Positions 1-8,528 of a stretch of 64,000 nucleotides of DNA are shown piece after piece. A program made the translations under genes and the position numbers. The stretch spans positions 1,922,001-1,986,000 of the forward strand of contig NZ_CP075170.1 in the NCBI RefSeq assembly GCF_024399315.1. The letters are read 5' to 3'. This DNA is from Chryseobacterium sp. MA9 (GTDB lineage: Bacteria; Bacteroidota; Bacteroidia; Flavobacteriales; Weeksellaceae). The notes beneath the pieces are model-generated. The model saw only the letters and a list, made by a program, of their open reading frames with translations. It was not told the DNA's origin and ran no database searches. Position 1 is the stretch's first letter. Each line of letters starts with the position of its first letter.

Positions 1-831
1 CACCACAGATTCCATGTCAAAAGAATGGATAAGCGTACTCAGAATGCTGAGGATATTCTTTTGGACAAAGGAATACACCGGGATAGTCATTACATTTTCA
101 CCTGCATGGAAAGCGGTCATGTAAGAATGATGGTAGATTTTAAAACGATTGAAGCAAAAGATTCCACTCTTTTCTGTGTATTACCGGGACAGGTACATCA
201 GGGCCTATTAATGAAAGACGTTTGCGGATGGTTTGTAGCTGTTAAAGCAGAACTTGTACCTGATATGGTACGTTCTTTTTTTGATGAATCCCTGGGGGAA
301 ATACAACCAATGCCTATAGATAAAAGCCTTGTCAAAAAAATAAATACAACAGCCGACATGCTTCATGCCTCCTATACGAACGAGATGCTTTCCAGCAAAG
401 AAGGATTTCTGGTTGTGCAATCATTGCTTAATGCATTCCTGGGATTGTTTGCCATGATTTATTCTCAGAAGAATGTATCTCCTGCTTCCAGCGAAAATCG
501 GGCTTTACAACTGTCAAGAACATTTAGAACTTTGGTTCGGAAGGATTTTAAAACCTCGAAAAGTCCATTTGAATATGCAGAAGTTTTAAATATTACAAGA
601 GGATATTTAACGGAGGCAGTCCGGGAAGCAACCGGGAAGCCCGCACAACACTGGATTCATCAGGAAATTTTAATTGAAGCCAAAAGATTGCTAGTCTTTA
701 CCAACCTAAGCGTAAAAGAAATCGCTTATGAATTAGGATATAGCGACCACACTTATTTCAGCCGCTTATTTTCTAAACTGGAAGACCAATCACCATCAGA
801 ATTCCGGGATCTGCATAAAAACAAACACTAA
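1..831 (+). CDS. AraC family transcriptional regulator (5' end possibly outside window)
   Basis: DNA-binding transcription factor of the AraC/XylS type. The N-terminal half (about 150 residues) looks like a cupin-type effector domain. The last 100 residues hold the double helix-turn-helix, with the typical second helix SVKEIAYELGYSDHTYFSRL near the C-terminus and a PSEFR ending. The first ATG is at position 25 (268 residues). The frame stays open to base 1 (HHRFHVKR before the Met), and the cupin part seems to begin late, so the true start probably lies upstream. The siderophore-interacting protein gene follows after about 80 bases on the same strand, so the regulator may control iron-related or redox functions; that link is inference. 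Family certain, ligand unknown. Confidence 0.85.
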   Translation, partial: HHRFHVKRMDKRTQNAEDILLDKGIHRDSHYIFTCMESGHVRMMVDFKTIEAKDSTLFCVLPGQVHQGLLMKDVCGWFVAVKAELVPDMVRSFFDESLGEIQPMPIDKSLVKKINTTADMLHASYTNEMLSSKEGFLVVQSLLNAFLGLFAMIYSQKNVSPASSENRALQLSRTFRTLVRKDFKTSKSPFEYAEVLNITRGYLTEAVREATGKPAQHWIHQEILIEAKRLLVFTNLSVKEIAYELGYSDHTYFSRLFSKLEDQSPSEFRDLHKNKH

Positions 832-912
832 CCACGAATAGTCCAATTTTTCCCATGAAACAGCTATCGGTATTTTCTGATTTTGCAACGTCCTTTGCAA
901 TAAAAATGATTT

Positions 913-1635
913 ATGCCGAGCTTACCAAAATGGATCAATGACACTGTAGAAAATGTCTGGTCCTCAAAATTTAAAGACTGTACGGTTATCCATATAGAAA
1001 AAATCACGAATGATCTTCGTCTTATACGTTTTCAAACAGATTTACAGGATGTTTCTTACGAACCTGCGTATGCAATAGGAATAAGAATTAACGGCCGCGA
1101 TTTCCGGAATTATTCTCCCTTCAACTTCAATCAGGAAGCAGGGACTTTTGATGTTTTATTTCACCTGCATGATGCATCTGCCGCAGGAAGTCATTTTGTA
1201 ACCCAACTTTCAGCCGGAGATTCTATAAAGCTTTTAATGCCAAGAGGAAAACAATTCTTTGCTCCCAATGCAAAAATCCATTTTTCTGTGGGTGACGAAA
1301 CTTCACTGGGAAGTTCTCTTTCGATCAAAAAGGCCGTAGAGGAAAATGGTTCTTTATTTGTCTGTCTCCATGAACTGGAAGAATGTTCTGCTCTTGAAAA
1401 ACTGAATTTATATGGCTATCACAGTCCTAAAAATAATACAATGAGAATAATTGAAGCGTTGAATGACTTTTTGATGGAAGAAAAAGAGGCTATCTACAAT
1501 GATGATGCTGTTTTCTACCTCACCGGAAACGGAGGAAGAATGTCTCTGATCAGAAAATTCCTTAAAGCCAGAGGAGTTTCTCCCAAATGTATAAAATCAC
1601 AAGCCTACTGGATTGAGGGGAAAAAGGGATTGTAA
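913..1635 (+). CDS. Siderophore-interacting protein (SIP family, FAD-binding)
   Basis: Cytoplasmic flavoprotein of the SIP/ViuB family, which reduces ferric siderophores with NAD(P)H to release iron. The 240-residue product has the FAD-binding beta-barrel motif RNYSPF (residues 65-70), a nucleotide-binding strand with GDETSLGSS (about 127-135), and the family C-terminus YWIEGKKGL. Length is normal for the family. It follows the AraC-type regulator by 81 bases in the same direction and ends just before a 17-bp perfect hairpin, so it probably closes that transcription unit. The substrate cannot be read from sequence. No siderophore receptor or synthesis gene lies beside it in the window. Confidence 0.85.
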   Translation: MPSLPKWINDTVENVWSSKFKDCTVIHIEKITNDLRLIRFQTDLQDVSYEPAYAIGIRINGRDFRNYSPFNFNQEAGTFDVLFHLHDASAAGSHFVTQLSAGDSIKLLMPRGKQFFAPNAKIHFSVGDETSLGSSLSIKKAVEENGSLFVCLHELEECSALEKLNLYGYHSPKNNTMRIIEALNDFLMEEKEAIYNDDAVFYLTGNGGRMSLIRKFLKARGVSPKCIKSQAYWIEGKKGL

Positions 1636-1649
1636 AAACAGGGAACTGA

Positions 1650-1692
1650 AACTTTATCTGACAATAGAAATCAATTATTGTCAGATAAAGTT
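1650..1692. terminator. Long bidirectional hairpin between converging genes
   Basis: A perfect 17-bp inverted repeat (AACTTTATCTGACAATA at 1650-1666, its complement at 1676-1692) with a 9-base loop lies between the converging SIP gene and the quinone-reductase gene. There is no clean T-run beyond the stem, so its role as a terminator is inferred from its place. Confidence 0.6.
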
Positions 1693-1711
1693 ATCATGAT
1701 ATGTTGTTAGA

Positions 1712-2290
1712 TTACTTTTGTTTCTTTCCTAATTCTTTCACTTTTCTTAACCACTGAGCCCGCTGCTCATCTTTAGAATTCCGGATGATGCCGATGTAAG
1801 TTAGTTTAACGGGTTTTACACCACAATATTCCAATATGGATTTTCTAAGCTGATTGACGCTGGGTCTTCCAAAAAACAAACGGTAATACCAGCCCGGTTG
1901 ATCCAATGTCGTAAGAATATGGGCTGTTTTTCCTTTTAACAATTTATCCCACCAGACAGAATTCTCCCTGAATTTATAAGCCATTCCGGGCAAAAAAAGA
2001 CGATCTATGAATCCTTTCATCAGGGCTGGAAATCCTCCCCACCAAACCGGATGCACCCAAACCAGATGATCTGCCCATTGGATTATTTCCCAGGATTTCA
2101 GCAAATCCGGTTCAAGCTCCATTCTTTTCTGGTATCCAAACTGTAGATTAAGATTGAAATTTAAATCTCTGATGACAATTTCCTTTACTTCAGCTCCTGT
2201 TTCTACGGCCCCAGCCTTATAAGCTTCTGTAATCCCAAAGTTGAAAGAATCTTTATTAGGATGCCCGTTGATAATTGCTATTTTTTTCAT
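1712..2290 (-). CDS. NAD(P)H dehydrogenase (quinone)-like flavodoxin-fold protein
   Basis: Flavodoxin_2/NQO-type flavoprotein of 192 residues, expected to bind FMN or FAD and to reduce quinones or electrophiles with NAD(P)H. The N-terminus KIAIINGHPNKDSFNFGI forms the first strand and phosphate-binding loop. The block WVHPVWWGGFPALMKGFIDR (about residues 78-97) is the family signature. Its start codon overlaps the stop of the upstream saccharopine-dehydrogenase-like gene by 4 bases, so the two are probably translated together. Subfamily and substrate are not readable. Confidence 0.85.
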   Translation of the reverse strand: MKKIAIINGHPNKDSFNFGITEAYKAGAVETGAEVKEIVIRDLNFNLNLQFGYQKRMELEPDLLKSWEIIQWADHLVWVHPVWWGGFPALMKGFIDRLFLPGMAYKFRENSVWWDKLLKGKTAHILTTLDQPGWYYRLFFGRPSVNQLRKSILEYCGVKPVKLTYIGIIRNSKDEQRAQWLRKVKELGKKQK

Positions 2291-3309
2291 TGTGTGACAT
2301 TGATATTGATGGTTTCATAGGTATGAAGCTGGCTCATTAATGATAAAGGGTCATGCAGCTGATGACTGAAATACACATTATTTTCATGGGGATTTCTCAG
2401 CAGTTCTTCGGTATGCAGAACAGCAGATAAAGCAGTAAGTTCTGCCTGCCCTTTCATGCTTCGTAAGCTTAGTTTCTTCTGACCTGCTTTATCTTTCACC
2501 ACAATTTCAAACACAGACTGATCTCCGTTTCCACTGGATCCAAAAATCATTTTTCTTTCTTTTAATGATAAAATATTGAATATTCTCAGGTATTGAAAAG
2601 ATCCCAGCAGCCAGGTAATGAATTTCGAGTTATAAGTCATTTTTACACTTACTCCGGGAATTCGTTCTACCTTATTAAGAATATAGAGATCTGGTACATC
2701 AAAATTATAAGCCTTTCTCTCTCCTATTCCAAAAGAGAATTTAAAAGATTCTGTATCTAAAAAATGCCTGATAGAAACAGGTTTGTCATTCTTATAATGC
2801 ACAAAAGGAACAGCTACGTTTTCTGCCATAAAATGTGCTGAACTTTCTCCTGCCAGGTCTTTCACAGAGTAATACACAAAAACCTTTACCTCCTTAATAT
2901 CATCTGAATTGGAAAGGGTATTGACTAATCCCGGTACAATTCCGCCCATCCAGCCTGAACTGAAGACTATTCTGCTGTTCACTTCTGATTTTCCGGCAAT
3001 ATCATAGGCCTTAACCAAAGCCGGAGTAGGTTTTGTAATATCCAGATAATCTATATGATGGGCAATGGCAAAACGAAGTACGTGATCTTCTTTGTCATTC
3101 ACGGAAAGAATGATGAGATGTATTTTTTTCTCAGAGATCACTTTAAAAGAGGAAGGATCTGTGACATCGATCTTTAGATCTTTGTCTGTTTTTCCACCTT
3201 TTCTTCCTCCGATAAAAACAGTAAGATGAGGGTTTCTTGATTTCAGAATGCGGGAAATTGTCTTTCCTACCAATCCATTTCCACCAATAATCAGAATATT
3301 TTGCTCCAT
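2287..3309 (-). CDS. Saccharopine dehydrogenase-like NAD(P)-binding protein
   Basis: Predicted cytoplasmic oxidoreductase with a Rossmann fold: NILIIGGNGLVGKT (residues 4-17) is the dinucleotide-binding loop. The rest resembles the saccharopine dehydrogenase-like/NAD(P)H-binding superfamily rather than true lysine metabolism enzymes. I chose the ATG at 3309 (340 residues). An in-frame TTG at 3324 would add five residues but lies further from the Rossmann start. The 3' end overlaps the quinone-reductase start by 4 bases, and the Crp/Fnr gene lies 53 bases upstream in the same direction, which suggests a small redox-responsive unit. The reaction is unknown. Confidence 0.75.
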   Translation of the reverse strand: MEQNILIIGGNGLVGKTISRILKSRNPHLTVFIGGRKGGKTDKDLKIDVTDPSSFKVISEKKIHLIILSVNDKEDHVLRFAIAHHIDYLDITKPTPALVKAYDIAGKSEVNSRIVFSSGWMGGIVPGLVNTLSNSDDIKEVKVFVYYSVKDLAGESSAHFMAENVAVPFVHYKNDKPVSIRHFLDTESFKFSFGIGERKAYNFDVPDLYILNKVERIPGVSVKMTYNSKFITWLLGSFQYLRIFNILSLKERKMIFGSSGNGDQSVFEIVVKDKAGQKKLSLRSMKGQAELTALSAVLHTEELLRNPHENNVYFSHQLHDPLSLMSQLHTYETININVTQ

Positions 3310-3362
3310 AACTTTTTTTGACAAAAGTAGAGCGCTCCTGTTTCAATAAGCAGGACAAATGT

Positions 3363-3932
3363 CTAAAAAGAAATTTCCTTTCTTATACGGCTCAGGTGAC
3401 GTTGTGTAATTCCAAGATAGGAAGCCAGATACTGCAATGGAATGTTCTGAATATAATCAGGATGATTCTTTAATAATGTTTCATACCGCTGGGCTGCGCT
3501 ATCTCTTTGAAGCTGAAAAAAACGTGTTTCAAGTTCAAGATATTCCTGTTCTGCAATGATCTTTAAAAATTTTGTCCAGTTAAGGCTGTTCTGCACCAGT
3601 TCATCTACCGCATCTTTTTTAAGAATAATCAACTCTGCATTGGTAATGGCCTGCATGCTTTCTCTACTCGGGCACCCTGAAATAAATGATGAATACGCAG
3701 CGATCATATGATTGGGGAACCGGAAGCAATAGGTCATATCTTTTCCTTCATCAGAGGTATAAAAGGAACGGAAAATACCAGATTTCACCAATCCAACTTC
3801 CTTACAAAGTTCTCCTTCCTGTATGAAATAATCATTTTTATTGATGAGTCTGAGTTCGGAAAACTTTAGAAATTCTTCAATTTCATCTTCTGAAAACAGA
3901 TTAAAGCTTCGAAAATAATCCTGTATTATCAT
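3363..3932 (-). CDS. Crp/Fnr family transcriptional regulator
   Basis: Transcription factor of 189 residues: a cyclic-nucleotide-binding-like beta-roll (about residues 25-115, including EGELCKEVGLVKSGIFRSF) followed by a C-terminal helix-turn-helix (YLASYLGITQRHLSRIRKEI, about 168-187). No Fnr-type cysteine cluster is visible at the N-terminus, so an iron-sulfur sensor is unlikely. In Bacteroidota many such proteins lack cAMP-binding residues and sense unknown ligands. It is the first gene of the leftward group with the saccharopine-dehydrogenase-like and quinone-reductase-like genes and is a candidate regulator of them. Confidence 0.88.
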   Translation of the reverse strand: MIIQDYFRSFNLFSEDEIEEFLKFSELRLINKNDYFIQEGELCKEVGLVKSGIFRSFYTSDEGKDMTYCFRFPNHMIAAYSSFISGCPSRESMQAITNAELIILKKDAVDELVQNSLNWTKFLKIIAEQEYLELETRFFQLQRDSAAQRYETLLKNHPDYIQNIPLQYLASYLGITQRHLSRIRKEISF

Positions 3933-4268
3933 TCTTAAAAATAAGGGGTTTTAATGAATCACGAAAATAGATAAAATCAGGATAAAAAATGAATGTAAGC
4001 TTCTTTATCAACGCAAAGTTTTCATTTTTATAGAATTTTATCCCAAGAGGGCAAAGATGGGATCAATTTCATTGATCCTTTTTAAGCGGACGTATAGCCA
4101 TATAGCTTCATCATCGACTCCGTCACTTTCTTATCCAACTTAAAAATAAGATAATCTAATAGGTTCTTGGCGTTTTTATATCATTATGGCAAATTTGAAT
4201 ATCTATCTTTTGTCTCAACTCAATTTTGAGATTGATATAAATATATTTAACAATTTTCAATTAGTTAC

Positions 4269-4298
4269 AAAAAAAATCATCTCAGGACGAGATGATTT
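4269..4298 (-). terminator. Intrinsic terminator of the candidate sRNA
   Basis: A perfect 10-bp stem at 4274-4283 and 4289-4298 with a 5-base loop. On the minus strand it is followed by an unbroken T-run (eight A at 4269-4276 on the plus strand, partly inside the stem). Strong by inspection. Confidence 0.7.
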
Positions 4299-4350
4299 AC
4301 CGTTTTGAATTTACTTGAGTTATTTATGAAGATATGAATGATGTTTTGTT
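4269..4350 (-). ncRNA. Candidate small RNA with own promoter and terminator
   Basis: A short leftward transcript of about 80 nt is predicted. A consensus promoter (TTG-N19-TATCTTTG, 4355-4384) would start transcription near 4350. A 10-bp perfect stem (GAGATGATTT/AAATCATCTC, loop GTCCT on the transcribed strand) followed by T-rich sequence would end it at about 4269. No ATG-initiated frame of useful length lies inside. The upstream aminopeptidase gene has its own terminator at 4438-4465, before this promoter, so the unit looks independent. Function unknown; that it is transcribed is inference. Confidence 0.5.
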
Positions 4351-4354
4351 GGTA

Positions 4355-4384
4355 CAAAGATAACTTAGCTCCGGTTTTTATCAA
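4355..4384 (-). promoter_or_regulatory. Consensus Bacteroidota promoter
   Basis: On the minus strand TTG (4382-4384) is followed after exactly 19 bases by TATCTTTG (4355-4362), an exact match to the flavobacterial TTG/TAnnTTTG consensus. There is no coding gene immediately downstream. Confidence 0.65.
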
Positions 4385-4425
4385 TCAGTAGAATCCCTAG
4401 AATTATATCCGTAAAAATACGGTTG

Positions 4426-4465
4426 TATAAAAAGAAAAGCCCTGCAGGAAATACCTTACAGGACT
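4426..4465 (-). terminator. Terminator of the aminopeptidase P gene
   Basis: On the minus strand AGTCCTGTAAGG pairs with CCTGCAGGGCT (two mismatches, 5-base loop), followed by TTTTCTTTTT. It lies about 90 bases after the stop codon of the leftward aminopeptidase gene. Confidence 0.7.
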
Positions 4466-4551
4466 TTGGTTTATCTAACAATTCTTCTGTTTAATGTTTA
4501 AATCTGAGGTTTAAAGATATGATTTACATCTACTTTACCCCATTGATTGTA

Positions 4552-6321
4552 TTAAAGAGGACTTACCAGTTGCAGGAACCATTCTTTAACTTCTCCTTCC
4601 AGATAAGGAGCAAGCTTTTCTTCACACGTTTTATGGTAACCATTCAACCATGCGATTTCACTTTCTGAAAGAATTTCTTTCACTACAGTATCTTTGAAGA
4701 ACGGGCAGAATGTTAATGTTTCAAATTCATAGAACGTTCCGTGAATTGTTTTTTCTGCTTCTTTTACTGCGATCAGGTTTTCGTGACGGATTCCATAATG
4801 TCCTTCAAGATAATATCCAGGTTCGTTTGAGCATACCATTCCCGGAAGAAGTTCCTGAGGATTCAGGTCTTTTCTGATGTTTTGCGGTCCTTCATGTACA
4901 TTCATGAAGCTTCCTACACCGTGTCCTGTTCCGTGGTTGAAGTCTTTGCCTTCCATCCATAAAGGAAGTCTTGCAATAGCATCAAGATGTACTCCTTTTG
5001 TTCCTTTCGGGAATTTCACCATTGATAAACGGATCAGCCCCTGTAATACCAATGTTGAGTTTCTTTTAAACTCTTCCGAAGGGGTTCCTAAGGCAAAAGT
5101 TCTTGTAATATCTGTAGTTCCTTCAAGGTACTGGCCTCCTGAGTCTACCAGGATTGTTTCCTCGTTGGTCACTTCTTTGCTTCCTTCTTTTTTAGCTGAA
5201 TAGTGCATGATCGCACCATTATCTTTATATCCAACGATAGAACCGAAGCTTTCTCCCACAAAGTTTTCACCTTCTGCGCGGAATCCTCTCAGTTTCTGTC
5301 CGATAGAATATTCGTTCATGGCTTCTTTTCCTGCATTGTGAGTTAACCAATAAAGGAATTTCACCATAGCCACTCCGTCTCTTACCATTACTTTTCTGAA
5401 ACCTTCCAGCTCAGCTTCGTTTTTCTGAGCTTTCATCAGATTACCCGGAACCGGAGCTTTGATAAACTGGTTATCTGCTTTTAATGTTTCGAAAATCTGC
5501 TGGTTGCTGTTTGGAGAAACCAGTACTTTTTCATTTTTGAATGTCTTCAGGTAATTGTAGAATTCTTCGTAAGGCATCATTTTCACAAAGGAATCATCCA
5601 TTTGTTTTCTTGCCCCTACTTCCATTTTTTCTAATCCTGTGAATAGTACTGCATCATTTTTAGTGATCACAATATATCCTAAAAATACAGGATTGCTTTC
5701 TACATCACTTCCTCTCAGGTTGGCTGTCCAGGCTACATCATCCAGACTTGATATGATATGTACGGTAGCTTCCTGATCCTCCATTTTCTGGCGGATGGCA
5801 GAAATTTTATCGGAAACAGATTTACCGGCTCTTTCTACGGGATGTACAAAAATAGGATTGGCAGATGGAGTTCCTCTTTCTTTCCAGACTTCTTTTAAAA
5901 GCGGAAAATCTACCAGTGTAATATTTTTTGAATTAAATTTTTGAGAAAGCAGTTCCCAGTTGGCATTAGAAGCTGCTAAAGCATTTACGGCCACTTTACC
6001 GCCTGAAGGAATTTCTGAAATGATCCAGTCAATATAATTAGGCGTTCCTTCCATACCATCTTTGAAAAGGTCGATTCCTGAACCGTCCAGCTCGATAGCG
6101 GCTTGTGTAAAATATCTTCCGTCTGTCCAAAGTCCGGCTTTGTCTTTGGTAACTACTACAAAACCAGCAGAACCTAAGAAACCTGACAACCAAGCTCTCT
6201 CCTGCCATTCTTCAGGTAGATATTCGCTCATATGCGGGTCTGCAGAATATACTATAAATGCATCAACATTATTTTTCTGCATTTCTTCACGAAGCGCAGC
6301 AACTTTTTCCTTTGAAGTCAT
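4552..6321 (-). CDS. Xaa-Pro aminopeptidase (aminopeptidase P, M24B)
   Basis: Cytoplasmic metallopeptidase that removes the N-terminal residue ahead of proline. At 589 residues it has the long three-part layout of eukaryote-type aminopeptidase P: two creatinase-like N-terminal domains (about 5-130 and 155-310), the pita-bread M24 catalytic domain (about 315-525) and a C-terminal extension. Visible metal-site motifs are VDSGGQYLEGTTDITRTF with its two Asp, HGTGHGVGSF (near residue 465), NEPGYYLEGHYGIRHEN and a late Glu. No signal peptide. It is a single-gene unit with its own downstream terminator. Confidence 0.93.
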   Translation of the reverse strand: MTSKEKVAALREEMQKNNVDAFIVYSADPHMSEYLPEEWQERAWLSGFLGSAGFVVVTKDKAGLWTDGRYFTQAAIELDGSGIDLFKDGMEGTPNYIDWIISEIPSGGKVAVNALAASNANWELLSQKFNSKNITLVDFPLLKEVWKERGTPSANPIFVHPVERAGKSVSDKISAIRQKMEDQEATVHIISSLDDVAWTANLRGSDVESNPVFLGYIVITKNDAVLFTGLEKMEVGARKQMDDSFVKMMPYEEFYNYLKTFKNEKVLVSPNSNQQIFETLKADNQFIKAPVPGNLMKAQKNEAELEGFRKVMVRDGVAMVKFLYWLTHNAGKEAMNEYSIGQKLRGFRAEGENFVGESFGSIVGYKDNGAIMHYSAKKEGSKEVTNEETILVDSGGQYLEGTTDITRTFALGTPSEEFKRNSTLVLQGLIRLSMVKFPKGTKGVHLDAIARLPLWMEGKDFNHGTGHGVGSFMNVHEGPQNIRKDLNPQELLPGMVCSNEPGYYLEGHYGIRHENLIAVKEAEKTIHGTFYEFETLTFCPFFKDTVVKEILSESEIAWLNGYHKTCEEKLAPYLEGEVKEWFLQLVSPL

Positions 6322-6644
6322 TCTTTTCTTTTTTAAACACCGAAAGTTACGAAAAATTTGAAGTCGGAAGCTGAAATCTACCGGCTATTTTGCTTAATAA
6401 GCTGTTATTTTAGCAGGAATTCTTTTTGAAGATATCTGCGATTTGATTTTTTATGTTTTAATAGTACACTTAAGATTTCTTAAACTTTTAAATGAATGTA
6501 CATGAACTGTTTTGGAATGACTGATACATTTATAATTTAAAAACGTTAAACATATTTGATAAAATAAATCATTTTCATCTAAAAAAAACCTCCCCATTAT
6601 CAAAATAATAAATTTTTGGAAAGATTATTGCTGTAATCTACTCC
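6322..6644. other. Intergenic region between divergent genes
   Basis: AT-rich spacer between the leftward aminopeptidase and the rightward DUF6526-like gene. It should contain both promoters, but I see no exact TAnnTTTG box on either strand. No small gene, repeat or strong hairpin was recognised. Confidence 0.4.
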
Positions 6645-7082
6645 ATGAAACAGCAGAACTACAATAACCACAGGAAATTTTATCCGCCTCATCATTTTAT
6701 TTATCTTCCTTTGCTCATTCTATTGGAGATTTTCGGAATTTATAAAATCTGGGACGACCCGGGAAATCAACTGACCTGGATTCTATTTTCTATCGTTATT
6801 TTTCTGCTTTTCTATCTGGCATTTATGACACGGCAGCATTATGCATTGGGACTTCAAAACCGAATGGTGATCCTGGAATTTCAGCAGCGGTATTTTGAAA
6901 TCTTCAATAAAAGATCAGATGAAACTATTGAAAAATTAAGATTTGACCAGATTGCTGCACTGAGATTTACCTATGATGATGAGTTCAAGGAGCTTTTATA
7001 CAGAGCCCTTCATGAAAACATCTCAGGAGACGAAATTAAAAGGTCTATAAAAAAATGGAGGGCTGACCGACTCAGAATCTAA
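6645..7082 (+). CDS. DUF6526-like membrane protein
   Basis: Protein of 145 residues with two adjacent hydrophobic segments (about 17-36 and 43-62) and a charged cytoplasmic tail rich in Glu, Lys and Arg ending in IKRSIKKWRADRLRI. The N-terminus QNYNNHRKFYPPHHFI and the overall pattern match a conserved family of unknown function in Bacteroidota that I recognise as DUF6526. It is followed by a tiny lipoprotein gene after 21 bases and then by topoisomerase IB, all in the same direction, so co-transcription is likely. Function unknown. Confidence 0.7.
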   Translation: MKQQNYNNHRKFYPPHHFIYLPLLILLEIFGIYKIWDDPGNQLTWILFSIVIFLLFYLAFMTRQHYALGLQNRMVILEFQQRYFEIFNKRSDETIEKLRFDQIAALRFTYDDEFKELLYRALHENISGDEIKRSIKKWRADRLRI

Positions 7083-7103
7083 CACCTCAACAAATATATA
7101 CTT

Positions 7104-7271
7104 ATGAAAAAGTGGAGCTTTTACAGTATTACAATATTAAGTTTGTTGACACTAACAAGTTGTGAAGCAGTAGAAACAATTTTTAAGGCAGGAATGTGGT
7201 GGGGAATTCTCTTAGTCTGTGTGATAGTAGGGATTCTTTTACTGATTTTTTCGAGGGGTAAAAACTCTTAA
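7104..7271 (+). CDS. Small lipoprotein with one membrane helix (55 aa)
   Basis: A 55-codon frame from ATG at 7104 to TAA at 7271. The N-terminus MKKWSFYSITILSLLTLTSC is a type II signal peptide with lipid-attachment Cys20. Then come a short linker (EAVETIFKAG) and a second hydrophobic stretch (about residues 31-50) followed by RGKNS. It sits between the DUF6526-like gene and topoisomerase IB with gaps of 21 and 9 bases, so it is part of that unit. Such tiny proteins are common in Flavobacteriia but have no known job. That it is a gene rests on the clean lipobox, the spacing and the family resemblance. Confidence 0.7.
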   Translation: MKKWSFYSITILSLLTLTSCEAVETIFKAGMWWGILLVCVIVGILLLIFSRGKNS

Positions 7272-7280
7272 CCATGCTTT

Positions 7281-8387
7281 ATGGAGAAGAATACAGACCT
7301 GGAAATCATTTCTCACCTTAAGCCTTCAAAAATTGTTAAAATCATGAAGGACCCGGAAGCTTCTGCAAAGGCGGTACATCTCATATATACCACCGATGCA
7401 GAAACCGCCGGAATTACCCGTAAAAAAAACGGAAAGAAATATTCCTATTATAAAGACGGTGAAAAGATAAAGGATAAAGAAGAAATTACAAGGATCAATA
7501 AACTGGTGATTCCACCTGCCTGGGAAAATGTGTGGATCTGTGCACTGGAAAACGGGCATCTTCAGGCAACAGGTTTTGATGTCAAGAAAAGAAAACAATA
7601 CCGCTACCATCCTCTTTGGAGCGCTTTAAGAAATCATACAAAATTTTACAGGATGCTTCAGTTCGGATATGCGTTACCGGACATCCGGCTTCAGGTAGAA
7701 CAGGATCTTGCTCTGAGAAATTTTGAGAAACGGAAAATCCTGGCTTTAATTGTAAGCCTAATGCAAAGAACCAATATCCGCATTGGAAATAATATATATG
7801 AAAAACTATACGGTTCTTTTGGGCTGACAACCTTAAAAGGTAAGCATGTTCAAATAAAAGGACAAAAGATTACTTTTTCTTTTAAAGGGAAAAAAGGCAT
7901 TATGCACAATGTTGATCTTCGAAGTAAAAGACTGTCACGACTGATTCAGAAATGTAAAGATATCCCGGGGAAGGAACTTTTCCAGTATTTTGATGATGAA
8001 GGAAACCGCCATTCTGTAGATTCCGGAATGGTAAATGAGTATATAAAAGAAATCAGTGGTGAAGATTTTACGGCCAAGGATTTCAGAACATGGTCCGGAA
8101 CAGTAAGCGCGCTAATTGCTTTTAAAGAAATCGGGTATGCAGAAAATGATACTCAATATAAAAAGAAAGTAAAAGAAGCCTTGGATATTGTCGCTGAGAA
8201 CCTGGGAAATACATCAGCTGTCTGCAGAAAATATTATGTTCATCCTTTAGTCATTAACCTTTACGAAAACAATACAATCAAAAAATATCTTGACGAGCTG
8301 GAAATTATAGAAGAAAATGACGGAAAGGCCGATCTGACAAAAGAGGAAAGGCTGGTTCTGAAAATTCTGGAAAACGAGAAAATGTAA
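7281..8387 (+). CDS. DNA topoisomerase IB (poxvirus/bacterial type)
   Basis: Monomeric type IB topoisomerase that relaxes supercoils through a 3'-phosphotyrosyl intermediate. The 368-residue protein has the N-terminal domain (VIPPAWENVWIC, ATGFDVKKRKQYRYHP) and the catalytic domain with TNIRIGN, GSFGLTTLK and DFRTWSGT. The active-site Tyr is expected at Y319 in the CRKYYVHP motif. No inserted domains. The start codon lies 9 bases after the stop of the 55-residue lipoprotein gene. The 3' end is followed almost at once by the 8.4-kb tandem repeat region, with no clear terminator in between. Confidence 0.93.
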   Translation: MEKNTDLEIISHLKPSKIVKIMKDPEASAKAVHLIYTTDAETAGITRKKNGKKYSYYKDGEKIKDKEEITRINKLVIPPAWENVWICALENGHLQATGFDVKKRKQYRYHPLWSALRNHTKFYRMLQFGYALPDIRLQVEQDLALRNFEKRKILALIVSLMQRTNIRIGNNIYEKLYGSFGLTTLKGKHVQIKGQKITFSFKGKKGIMHNVDLRSKRLSRLIQKCKDIPGKELFQYFDDEGNRHSVDSGMVNEYIKEISGEDFTAKDFRTWSGTVSALIAFKEIGYAENDTQYKKKVKEALDIVAENLGNTSAVCRKYYVHPLVINLYENNTIKKYLDELEIIEENDGKADLTKEERLVLKILENEKM

Positions 8388-8528
8388 GGAGATGGGAGAA
8401 TGGAAGCTGGGAGATGGAAGCTGGGAGATGGAAGTTCTCAAATTCCTAAAACAACTTTTTGAATTCTCAACTTATCTTGATTAAGTTACTACAATACTTC
8501 CAGCATCCGACTTCCAGCTTCCAGCCTA

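Larger units (their letters stand above)
3933..4551. other. Gene-free stretch with stem-loops and a candidate sRNA
   Basis: Over 600 bases without a convincing reading frame. It holds an 8-bp perfect hairpin at 4060-4078 (GGATCAAT/ATTGATCC) followed by five T on the plus strand, a 10-bp hairpin at 4274-4298, a CCGTA/TACGG hairpin at 4409-4422 and the terminator of the aminopeptidase gene at about 4438-4465. Remnants such as AACGCAAAG and GGGCAAAGATGGG near 4015-4060 resemble decayed intergenic repeats also seen near 29450. Confidence 0.5.
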
